Positions 15,655-21,777 of a stretch of DNA of 22,028 nucleotides are shown piece after piece. Position 1 is the first letter of the stretch; every line of letters starts with the position of its first letter. The stretch spans positions 1 through 22,028 of the forward strand of contig JAEWED010000216.1 of assembly GCA_023389745.1 (NCBI GenBank), written 5' to 3'. A model generated the notes under the pieces. That model was given only the letters and a program-made list of their open reading frames with translations. It had not been told where the DNA came from and ran no database searches. Position numbers and translations under genes: made by a program. The DNA comes from Actinomycetes bacterium (GTDB taxonomy: Bacteria > Actinomycetota > Acidimicrobiia > Acidimicrobiales > Microtrichaceae).

Positions 15655-15682
15655 GTGTGCGGCGACCCGGATCCTCGGGCCC

Positions 15683-17080
15683 TCAGATGCGTTCGAAGTT
15701 GCGGCGCAGCTCCCACTCGGTGACGACGTTGTTGAACGCCTTCCACTCCTCCTCGGCGGAGTGCAGCAGGTGGAAGTGCACCTGCTCGCCGAGCGACTCG
15801 CGGGCGAAGTCCGAGCCGCGGAAGAGCTCGATGGCCTCGACGATGTTCCACGGGATCCGCTCGACGTCGGTCGCCGTGTAGGCGTTGCCGAGGTACGGGT
15901 CGCCGCAGTCGAGGCCGCGGTCGATGCCGTCGAGCCCCGCGGCGATCAGTGCGGCGAACGCGATGTAGGGGTTGCAGTCCGCGCCGGGGATGCGTGACTC
16001 GACGCGCATGCCGGCGCCGTGACCGACCAGGCGCAGCCCGCAGGTGCGGTTGTCGGGCGACCACACCACCGCGGTGGGCGCCCACGAGTCGGGCTGGTAG
16101 CGCTTGTAGCTGTTCACGTACGGAGCGAAGGCCAGCGACAGCTCGCGGGAGTGCGCCAGGATGCCACCCATCCACGAACGGAAGATCGGGCTCATGCCGT
16201 GGTCGCCCTCGCCGGGGCACAGCGGCACGTCCTCGTCGAGGCTCCAGATCGACGAGTGGATGTGGCAGCTCGAGCCGGGCTGGTCGATCGTCGGCTTCGC
16301 CATGAAGGTGAGCGCCTTGCCCTGCAGGTGGGCGATCTCCTTCGCACCGTTCTTGTAGACGGTGTGGTTGTCGGCCATGGTCAGCGCGTCGGAGTAGCGC
16401 AGATTCAACTCGTGCTGGCCGGGGGCCGCCTCGCCCTTGGAGAACTCGACCGGCAGGCCCGCCCCGACCATGCCGTTGCGGATCGCCCTGATGAGCGGCT
16501 CGTCCTTCGTGGTCTGGAACACGTGGTAGTCGAGGTTGTACCAGGACGACGTGGCGCTGGGCAGGTCCCGGTACGAGCCGCGGGCGAGCTCGTCGAAGTG
16601 CCGGTCGTAGGCGAAGAACTCGAGCTCGGAGCCCATCTTCACCGCGAGGCCACGCTCGGCGGCGCGTTCGAGCTGGTGCTGGAGCACCTGGCGGGGCGAC
16701 ACGGCGACCGGCGCCTCGTTCGAGCTGTCGACCACGTCGCAGAGCACGATCGCGGTCTTCTCGAGCCAGGGCGTGACCCGGAGCGTGTCCAGGTCGGGGC
16801 GTCCCCGGAAGTCGCCGTAGCCGCCCTCCCAGGTCGCGTAGTCGAAGCCCTCGATGACGTTCATGTCGACGTCGACGGTGAGCAGGTAGTTGCAGGCCTC
16901 GATGCCTTCGCCGTCGATCCCTCCGGGGCCGGCGACGTGGTCGAGGAAGAAGCGACCGGTGACCCGCTTGCCCATGAGCCGGCCCTGCAGGTCGACGAAC
17001 GCGACGACGACCGTGTCGATCTCGTCGTCGTCGACGAGTCGGGCGAGTGCGGGCAGGTCGATCAGACCGGTCGTGGTCAC
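15683..17080 (-). CDS. Glutamine synthetase-family gamma-glutamyl-amine ligase (PuuA/GlnA3-like)
   Basis: A 465-residue glutamine-synthetase homologue of the PuuA/GlnA3/GlnA4 group, which joins glutamate to an amine (putrescine, polyamine or ethanolamine) using ATP. Metal-binding acidic residues appear in MGSELEFF (Glu152, Glu154) and in KGEAAPGQHELNLRY (Glu217, Glu224). The ATP/metal His block is CHIHSSIW (273-275), and the C-terminal NRTCGLRLVGHG and RVESRIPGADCNPY blocks are conserved. The adenylylation Tyr loop of true GlnA type I is not evident. Start GTG 17080 has an excellent GAGGGAG Shine-Dalgarno 6 nt upstream. The SDR gene ends 69 bp upstream on the same strand and a divergent aldehyde dehydrogenase follows, consistent with amine catabolism. 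No PuuD-type hydrolase is in the window. Confidence 0.87.
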   Translation of the reverse strand: MTTTGLIDLPALARLVDDDEIDTVVVAFVDLQGRLMGKRVTGRFFLDHVAGPGGIDGEGIEACNYLLTVDVDMNVIEGFDYATWEGGYGDFRGRPDLDTLRVTPWLEKTAIVLCDVVDSSNEAPVAVSPRQVLQHQLERAAERGLAVKMGSELEFFAYDRHFDELARGSYRDLPSATSSWYNLDYHVFQTTKDEPLIRAIRNGMVGAGLPVEFSKGEAAPGQHELNLRYSDALTMADNHTVYKNGAKEIAHLQGKALTFMAKPTIDQPGSSCHIHSSIWSLDEDVPLCPGEGDHGMSPIFRSWMGGILAHSRELSLAFAPYVNSYKRYQPDSWAPTAVVWSPDNRTCGLRLVGHGAGMRVESRIPGADCNPYIAFAALIAAGLDGIDRGLDCGDPYLGNAYTATDVERIPWNIVEAIELFRGSDFARESLGEQVHFHLLHSAEEEWKAFNNVVTEWELRRNFERI

Positions 17081-17108
17081 TGGGGTCTCCCTCGTGTGGT
17101 TCCGGTCG

Positions 17109-17114
17109 ACGCTA
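17109..17114 (-). promoter_or_regulatory. -10 box TAGCGT before the glutamine-synthetase homologue
   Basis: TAGCGT on the minus strand lies 28 bp before GTG 17080, leaving a short leader that contains the GAGGGAG ribosome-binding site. This would allow transcription separate from the upstream SDR gene. No strong -35 is visible. Confidence 0.4.
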
Positions 17115-17149
17115 CCGGCGTCCCGGCCGTTTGCCGGTGGACGCTGCGC

Positions 17150-17968
17150 TCACTCCGGCGTGGTGTAGGCGGCCGTGATGCCGCCGTCGACGAGCAGGGA
17201 CTGGCCCGTCATGAACGACGACTCGTCCGAGGCCAGGAACAGCGCGCCGTTCGCGATCTCGATCGCCTCGCCGAAGCGGCCCATCGGGATGTGCACCAGT
17301 CGACGCTGGCGCTTCTCCTCGTCGGAGAGGTACTTGGCGAGCAGCGGGGTGAGCACCGGGCCGGGGCACAGCGCGTTGGCGCGGATGCCCTGGCGGGCGT
17401 AGATCACCGCGATCTCACGGGTCATCGACAGCACGGCGCCCTTCGAGGCGGTGTACGCGATCTGCGGGGTGGCCGCACCCAGGTGCGCCACGAAGCTCGC
17501 GACGTTGATGATCGACGCGCTCGGCGCAGCCCCGGGGCCGCCGGCCGCCGCGCCCCGGTCCATTGAAGCGATGGTGTCGCGCATGGCGGGGATGCCGTAC
17601 TTGCAGCCCAGCGCCAGACCCGTGACGTTGATCTTGAGGGTCGTGTCCCACACCTCGACCGAGGTGTTCTCGGGGCCGTCGTCGTCGCCCAGGGAGACAC
17701 CGGCGTTGTTGTAGAGCACGTGCAGCCCGCCGAAGGTGTCGACCGCATGGGCGACCGCGGCGCGCACCGAGTCCTCGTCACCGACGTCGCAGCGCACGTA
17801 GCTGGCCTCGCCGCCCGCGGCGCGGATCGCCTCAACGGCCTCGGTGCCGTCGTTCAGGTCGGCGACGACGACCCGGGACCCCTCGCGGGCGAAGAGCTCG
17901 GCGGCCACTCGGCCGAGTCCTGCGGATGCGCCGGTGATGAGGCTCACCTTGCCGTCGAGACGAGACAT
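17150..17968 (-). CDS. Short-chain dehydrogenase/reductase (SDR)
   Basis: A 272-residue classical SDR, NAD(P)-dependent and cytoplasmic. The cofactor motif TGASAGLG is at 12-19, Asp37 at the end of beta-2 (VVVADLN) suggests NAD preference, and NNAG is at 87-90. The catalytic triad/tetrad includes Ser158, Tyr172 and Lys176 (YTASK). A Gly/Ala/Pro-rich insertion (about 138-150) precedes the Ser strand, making the protein a little longer than the usual 250. ATG 17968 is preceded by AGGA-type Shine-Dalgarno sequence; an upstream start at 18025 would add 19 unconserved residues. It is probably cotranscribed with the glutamine-synthetase homologue and is divergent from the aldehyde dehydrogenase. 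Alcohol or amino-alcohol oxidation is plausible; substrate unknown. Confidence 0.9.
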   Translation of the reverse strand: MSRLDGKVSLITGASAGLGRVAAELFAREGSRVVVADLNDGTEAVEAIRAAGGEASYVRCDVGDEDSVRAAVAHAVDTFGGLHVLYNNAGVSLGDDDGPENTSVEVWDTTLKINVTGLALGCKYGIPAMRDTIASMDRGAAAGGPGAAPSASIINVASFVAHLGAATPQIAYTASKGAVLSMTREIAVIYARQGIRANALCPGPVLTPLLAKYLSDEEKRQRRLVHIPMGRFGEAIEIANGALFLASDESSFMTGQSLLVDGGITAAYTTPE

Positions 17969-18013
17969 GTTCCTGACCTGTTCCTGTGATGGGGGGATGG
18001 GTGTGGCCGGTGC

Positions 18014-18071
18014 CGGCACGGGCACCCGTCAGCGACGGGCACGGGCACCCGTCGACGACGGGCACGGGCAC
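18014..18071. repeat. 23-bp tandem repeat, about 2.5 copies, in the SDR leader
   Basis: The units are 18014-18036, 18037-18059 and a partial 18060-18071, with core GGCACGGGCACCCGTC. Each full unit can fold on itself or with its neighbour (GACGGG...CCCGTC). The array lies between the SDR start and its candidate -10 box at 18070, so it would be transcribed as leader RNA. Confidence 0.8.
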
Positions 18072-18075
18072 AGTA
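18070..18075 (-). promoter_or_regulatory. Candidate -10 box TACTGT for the SDR operon
   Basis: TACTGT on the minus strand fits TAnnnT. Transcription from here would give a leader of about 95 nt made largely of the 23-bp repeats. Supported only by sequence match. Confidence 0.35.
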
Positions 18076-18093
18076 GCGACCGCCGGGTGTCCC

Positions 18094-18099
18094 TACACT
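18094..18099 (+). promoter_or_regulatory. -10 box TACACT for the aldehyde dehydrogenase gene (leaderless)
   Basis: TACACT ends 7 nt before ATG 18107, so transcription should start at the ATG. No Shine-Dalgarno is present, which agrees with leaderless translation. Confidence 0.6.
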
Positions 18100-18106
18100 G
18101 CCCGCC

Positions 18107-19546
18107 ATGTCCCAACTCCCCGACACCCGGCTGATCATCGGCGGCGAGCACCGTGCGGCCGCCGACGGCGCCACCTTCAGCACCTCGAACCCCTCGACCG
18201 GCGAGGCGATCTGCGACGTGTCGCAGGCAGGCCTCGAGGACCTCGACCTGGCGTTGCGCTCGGCACGGGGTGCGTTCGAGTCCGGGGTGTGGTCGTCGGT
18301 CAGCGCGACCGATCGCGGGCACGTCCTGCTCGCCGTGTCGCAGCTGATCCGCGAGCGCGCCGAGCAGTTCGCGCAGCTCGAGGTGCTCGACGCCGGCCAC
18401 ACCATCGACGACGCCCGCTGGGAGGCGAACGCGATGGCCGACGTGTTCGAGTTCTACGCGGGTGCCGCCAACAAGCACCACGGCTCGGTCGTGCCGACCC
18501 AGGACACCGGGCTCGGCGTGGTCATGAAGGTGCCCGTCGGCGTCTGCGGCCTGATCGTGCCGTGGAACTTCCCGATGCTGATCGCCACCTGGAAGCTCGC
18601 CCCCGCGCTGGCCGCCGGCAACCCGGTGGTGCTGAAGCCGGCGTCGCTGACGCCGCTGTCCGCGCTGCTGCTCGGGTCGGTGCTGGTCGAGGCCGGCGTG
18701 CCGGCCGCGGCGGTGTCGGTCATCCCGGGACCCGGGTCGACCACGGGCGACGCGCTCGTCGGCGACCCACGGGTCGACAAGATCTCGTTCACCGGTGACT
18801 CCTCGACGGGTGCGGGCATCCTGCGTCGCGTCGCCGACAACATGACCCGCGTCTCGCTCGAGCTCGGCGGCAAGTCCGCGGCGATCGTGTTCGCCGACGC
18901 GGACGTCGACGCGGCCATCGACGCGATCCCGTACTCGGTGTTCGCCAACGCCGGCCAGGACTGCTGCGCGCGCAGCCGGCTGCTCGTCGAGCGCTCGGTG
19001 TACGACCGGGTCGTCGCGGGCGTGGCCGAGCGGACCCGTCAGCTGCGAGTGGGTGACCCCCGCGACGAGACCACCGAGATCGGCCCGATGATCTCCGAAG
19101 GTCAGCGCTCGACGAGCCTCGAGTACCTCGAGATCGGCCGGGGCGAGGGTGCAGAGGTCGTCTGCGGCGGCGAGGCGAGCGGTCCGGGCTGGTTCCTGTC
19201 GCCCGCGGTCGTCGCTGACGTCGACAACACCATGCGCATCGCCCGTGAGGAGATCTTCGGTCCGGTGCTGTCGGTCATCCCCTTCGACGACGAGGCCGAG
19301 GCGATCCGCATCGCGAACGACAGCGAGTACGGCCTGTCGGGCACGCTGTGGACCCGTGACCTGGGCCGGGCGATGCGGGTCAGCACCGCGGTGCGCACCG
19401 GCGTCATGTCGGTCAACACGAACCGCAGCGTGCGCTACGAGCTGCCCTTCGGCGGCTTCAAGCGCTCGGGCATCGGCCGTGAGCTCGGCGTCGGCGCGCT
19501 GGACCACTACACCGAGTCCAAGACGGTCTTCTACAGCGCCGAGTAG
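18107..19546 (+). CDS. NAD(P)-dependent aldehyde dehydrogenase
   Basis: A 479-residue ALDH that oxidises an aldehyde to the acid, cytoplasmic and usually tetrameric. Visible motifs are PWNFP at 152-156, Lys177 in VLKPAS, general base Glu252 in LELGGKS, the catalytic cysteine Cys286 in GQDCCARSR, REEIFGPVLSV and the C-terminal PFGGFKRSGIGRELG. A second Cys directly follows the nucleophile, as in several ALDHs. Length is standard. It is divergent from the SDR/glutamine-synthetase genes, resembling the PuuC role of oxidising a gamma-glutamylated aminoaldehyde, but the substrate is inferred only from context. The TACACT -10 box 7 nt upstream implies a leaderless mRNA. A DUF5522 gene follows after 4 bp. 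Confidence 0.93.
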   Translation: MSQLPDTRLIIGGEHRAAADGATFSTSNPSTGEAICDVSQAGLEDLDLALRSARGAFESGVWSSVSATDRGHVLLAVSQLIRERAEQFAQLEVLDAGHTIDDARWEANAMADVFEFYAGAANKHHGSVVPTQDTGLGVVMKVPVGVCGLIVPWNFPMLIATWKLAPALAAGNPVVLKPASLTPLSALLLGSVLVEAGVPAAAVSVIPGPGSTTGDALVGDPRVDKISFTGDSSTGAGILRRVADNMTRVSLELGGKSAAIVFADADVDAAIDAIPYSVFANAGQDCCARSRLLVERSVYDRVVAGVAERTRQLRVGDPRDETTEIGPMISEGQRSTSLEYLEIGRGEGAEVVCGGEASGPGWFLSPAVVADVDNTMRIAREEIFGPVLSVIPFDDEAEAIRIANDSEYGLSGTLWTRDLGRAMRVSTAVRTGVMSVNTNRSVRYELPFGGFKRSGIGRELGVGALDHYTESKTVFYSAE

Positions 19547-19550
19547 CCCG

Positions 19551-19751
19551 ATGGCCGAACCCGACCGCGACCCCGACCCCGACGGGGTGGCGCGCTGGCA
19601 GGCGGCGCACGACCGCGCCGTGGCGGCGGGGGAGCCGACCTACGTCGACCCCGACACGGGCTACTCGGTGTTCACCGAGGCGTACCACCTGGCGCGCGGC
19701 ACGTGCTGCGGCAGCGGCTGTCGCCACTGCCCCTACGGCTCAACGACGTGA
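19551..19751 (+). CDS. Small DUF5522-like cysteine-rich protein
   Basis: A 66-residue protein with the compact signature YVDPDTGYSVFTEAYHL (31-47) followed by GTCCGSGCRHCPYG (50-63). Four cysteines (52, 53, 57, 60) and a His sit in the last 15 residues, a likely metal site. I recognise this as the DUF5522 family of unknown function. The ATG lies 4 bp after the aldehyde dehydrogenase stop, so it is probably cotranslated with it. The reading frame is open further upstream inside the aldehyde dehydrogenase gene, but homology starts near this Met. Its last 12 bp overlap the 3' end of the convergent Rrf2 gene. The N-terminal 12 residues are an Asp/Pro/Arg run and probably disordered. Confidence 0.85.
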   Translation: MAEPDRDPDPDGVARWQAAHDRAVAAGEPTYVDPDTGYSVFTEAYHLARGTCCGSGCRHCPYGSTT

Positions 19752-20207
19752 CCACGCCCCAGGGTCCGAGAGCAGCTCGCCCACCACGGGCGGCAGGGTG
19801 TCGTTCGCGACGTCGGCCAAGGTGACCTCTTCGAGCACGACCCGCAGCGTCGCCCGGGTCGCGAGCCACACCCGCTCGAGCGGCTTGGCGGGACCCGAGT
19901 ACTCCAGGTCCTCGGGTGCCTCGCCGCGCACGTCGGCCATGGGACCCTCGACCGCGCGGATGACGTCCGCGATCGAGATCTCCTCGGGCGGGCGCGCGAG
20001 CCAGTAGCCCCCTTCGGAGCCCCGCTGGCTGCCGACGAGGCTCGAGCGACGCAGCTCCGAGAGGATGTTCTCGAGGTACTTGGTGGGGATGTCCTGGGCC
20101 GTGCCGAGCAGCTCCCCCTTGGTGGCTCCCGCGCCACGCGTCGGCGAGCGCACGGCCAACTCGACACAGGCCCTCACCGCGTAGTCGACCTTCGACGAGA
20201 TTCGCAT
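19740..20207 (-). CDS. Rrf2-family transcriptional regulator
   Basis: A 155-residue winged-helix regulator. The N terminus MRISSKVDYAVRACVELA and the wing segment LVGSQRGSEGGYWLARPPEEIS are typical of Rrf2 proteins (relatives: IscR, NsrR, CymR), followed by ISIADVIRAVEGP. The cysteine cluster that binds Fe-S or NO in IscR and NsrR is absent: the only Cys is residue 14. This suggests a cluster-free, CymR-like mode of sensing. ATG 20207 is chosen by family alignment; the frame remains open for another 1.5 kb upstream without homology. A 15-bp palindrome at 20212-20226 directly before the start could be its own operator. It is divergent from the oxygenase gene, with 75 bp between starts. Confidence 0.9.
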   Translation of the reverse strand: MRISSKVDYAVRACVELAVRSPTRGAGATKGELLGTAQDIPTKYLENILSELRRSSLVGSQRGSEGGYWLARPPEEISIADVIRAVEGPMADVRGEAPEDLEYSGPAKPLERVWLATRATLRVVLEEVTLADVANDTLPPVVGELLSDPGAWSRR

Positions 20208-20211
20208 GGAA

Positions 20212-20226
20212 GGAGTCTGGCACTCC
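20212..20226. promoter_or_regulatory. Palindrome before the rrf2-like gene (possible operator)
   Basis: GGAGT and ACTCC are perfect arms around CTGGC, 5 bp upstream of the rrf2-like ATG. The site overlaps a CAGACT hexamer (20214-20219, minus strand) at -10 spacing, 6 nt from the ATG. Autoregulation is plausible. Confidence 0.4.
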
Positions 20227-20270
20227 GTCACGGTCCGGCCCTCCACCGCGATGGGGACGCTCCGCGGCGG

Positions 20271-20276
20271 TACGGT
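20271..20276 (+). promoter_or_regulatory. -10 box TACGGT for the 2OG oxygenase gene (leaderless)
   Basis: TACGGT lies 6 nt before ATG 20283, at leaderless spacing. There is no Shine-Dalgarno. Confidence 0.5.
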
Positions 20277-20282
20277 CGGACG

Positions 20283-20915
20283 ATGCCCGAACCGCTGCCA
20301 CTGCGACCTTCGCTCGCACCGGGACCCGGTGCGCCCTATCGCAGCCACCAGGTCCACGCCGGCGTGTTCAGTGCCCGACAGTGCCAGCGCATCATCGAGC
20401 TGGCCGAGCGACTCGACGTCGCACCGGCGGACCTCGAGGGCACCGACGTCGACCCCGTCGACGAGTCGATCCGCGACTCGTCGGTGTCGTGGATCCCTCC
20501 GGGGCCCGACACCGATTGGATCTACTCGAAGCTCGCCACCGTCGCGACCCGGGCGAACCGGGCCTACGGCTTCGACCTCTCGGGCTTCGACGAGGACCTG
20601 CAGTTCACCCGATACGAACGCCCCGGGGCGTTCTACACCTGGCACCAGGACGGACTCGACGCCGGGGTGCACCACCGCAAGCTCGCGCTCGTGGTGCAGT
20701 TGACCGACCCCGGCGACTACGAGGGCGCCGACCTGGAGCTGTTCGACGTCGTCGAGGACAGCTCGCCGGCGCAGCTCGCCGAGTTCGGCGAGCAGGTGCG
20801 GCGGCGGGGGACCGTGGTGGTGTTCCCGACCTTCGAGTACCACCGCGTGACGCCGCTGCGAGCCGGCGGGCGTCAGTCGTTGGTCGCCTGGGTGAGCGGA
20901 TCGCCGTTCCGCTGA
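20283..20915 (+). CDS. 2-oxoglutarate/Fe(II)-dependent oxygenase (PKHD/prolyl-4-hydroxylase type)
   Basis: A 210-residue double-stranded beta-helix oxygenase. The iron facial triad is His121 and Asp123 in FYTWHQDG plus His187 in FEYHRVTPL. Arg197 ten residues later (GGRQSLVAWVSG) is the expected 2-oxoglutarate ligand. The order and spacing match prolyl-4-hydroxylase-like PKHD enzymes such as PiuC, which hydroxylate proteins or small molecules. The N-terminal segment AGVFSARQCQRIIELAE is a family-typical first helix. The target is unknown. The gene is divergent from the Rrf2 regulator, which may control it. Its last 43 bp overlap the convergent sigma-like gene. A TACGGT box 6 nt before the ATG implies a leaderless transcript. 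Confidence 0.87.
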   Translation: MPEPLPLRPSLAPGPGAPYRSHQVHAGVFSARQCQRIIELAERLDVAPADLEGTDVDPVDESIRDSSVSWIPPGPDTDWIYSKLATVATRANRAYGFDLSGFDEDLQFTRYERPGAFYTWHQDGLDAGVHHRKLALVVQLTDPGDYEGADLELFDVVEDSSPAQLAEFGEQVRRRGTVVVFPTFEYHRVTPLRAGGRQSLVAWVSGSPFR

Positions 20916-21577
20916 GCCGGCGGGTCGACCGCGGCGGCGCCGCCCTCGTCGAGCGGCGGACCGAGCGTCGGGCGTGGACCGGTCACCTGGGTGGCGGCGA
21001 TCACCGCAGCGGCGACGATCGCGACGGCGGCGACGGTCGTCCAGTGCGGCCGCCGCAGGCGGGAGTCCCGGCGCCTCGCGCGGGTCGGTTCGTTGCCGGT
21101 GAGCGTCGGGTCGCCCAGATCGCGGTAGTCGACCCCCGGTGGGGGCGCGAGCACCGCCGAGGCCGAACCGGCCGCCTGGGGAGTGGTGCCGAGCACCTCG
21201 GCGACGAAGTCGGTTGGGTAGCCCGCCAGGTGCACCAGCGCCCCTGCGACCCGCTCGTCGGGGGTCGCGTTGATCAGGCGTCGTCGCAGCGCGGCGCGCA
21301 GGCCGGCCGAGGGATCGTCCCGCGTCACCGGCTCGGCCGCGGACCGGGACGCGTCGACGCCGTGCATCGCGGCGGGCGACGCGACGGCCTCGGTGACCGC
21401 CAGGTCGGTGAGCGAGTAGAGCCAGTGCCGCGACAGCATCGCGGCGTCGCCACGCTGGCGGGCACGGTCCAGGGCGCCGACCGCTGCGTGCGCTGCGGCG
21501 TGGGCCGCAGGGGCGTCGCCGAGCAGCCGATAGGTCACGGCGTAGGCGTTGGCTTCGAATGGGGACTGGTCGGACAA
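20873..21577 (-). CDS. Degenerate sigma-factor-like protein with C-terminal membrane helix
   Basis: A 234-residue protein. Residues 7-40 (FEANAYAVTYRLLGDAPAA and on) resemble a weakened sigma-70 region 2, and 104-145 (ATPDERVAGALVHLAGYPTDF, then VAEVLGTTPQAAGS) resemble region 4 of ECF sigma factors, including the helix-turn-helix. A basic stretch (166-176) leads into one membrane segment (about 180-198), then a short Pro/Gly/Asp-rich extracytoplasmic tail. It may be a membrane-tethered DNA-binding or regulatory relative of ECF sigma factors, not a working sigma. The start is uncertain: TTG 21577 is the best in-frame candidate, with a weak GAG upstream. Its 3' end overlaps the oxygenase gene by 43 bp. 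Confident as a gene, tentative as to function. Confidence 0.7.
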   Translation of the reverse strand: MSDQSPFEANAYAVTYRLLGDAPAAHAAAHAAVGALDRARQRGDAAMLSRHWLYSLTDLAVTEAVASPAAMHGVDASRSAAEPVTRDDPSAGLRAALRRRLINATPDERVAGALVHLAGYPTDFVAEVLGTTPQAAGSASAVLAPPPGVDYRDLGDPTLTGNEPTRARRRDSRLRRPHWTTVAAVAIVAAAVIAATQVTGPRPTLGPPLDEGGAAAVDPPAQRNGDPLTQATND

Positions 21578-21630
21578 CGGGTCGCTCGCGGAACGGGCGC
21601 GACGGGCACGATCCCGTCGGGCGCCGGGCC

Positions 21631-21636
21631 ACGCTA
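21631..21636 (-). promoter_or_regulatory. -10 box TAGCGT for the sigma-like gene
   Basis: TAGCGT on the minus strand is the same hexamer as before the glutamine-synthetase homologue. It would give a leader of about 47 nt before TTG 21577. Confidence 0.35.
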
Positions 21637-21680
21637 GACGGGAGCGACCACGGCGGTGGGACGCGATCGTCCGAGCGCGG

Positions 21681-21748
21681 CAGGGCTGTGCCGACGGCCA
21701 GGGCAGGGCTGTGCCGATCGCCAGGGCGGGCTGTGCCGATCACCCCGA
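21681..21748. repeat. 23-bp tandem repeat, 3 copies, between divergent genes
   Basis: The units are 21681-21703, 21704-21726 and 21727-21748, with the shared core GGGCTGTGCCGA. They occupy the middle of the 200-bp region between the sigma-like gene (minus) and the proline-rich gene (plus), upstream of both candidate promoters. Confidence 0.85.
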
Positions 21749-21777
21749 GGGGCGCCGACTGACGCGAGAATGACGAC

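Noticed and set aside
17969..18025. Upstream start of the SDR adding 19 residues
   Set aside because: The extra segment is Pro/Ala-rich, encoded next to the tandem repeats, and outside the conserved SDR start MSRLDGKVSLITG.
14716..19751. One halogenated-compound pathway joining dehalogenase, SDR and aldehyde dehydrogenase
   Set aside because: The enzyme order would make chemical sense (haloalkane to alcohol to aldehyde to acid), but the glutamine-synthetase homologue lies between them and the promoters are separate, so there is no direct support.
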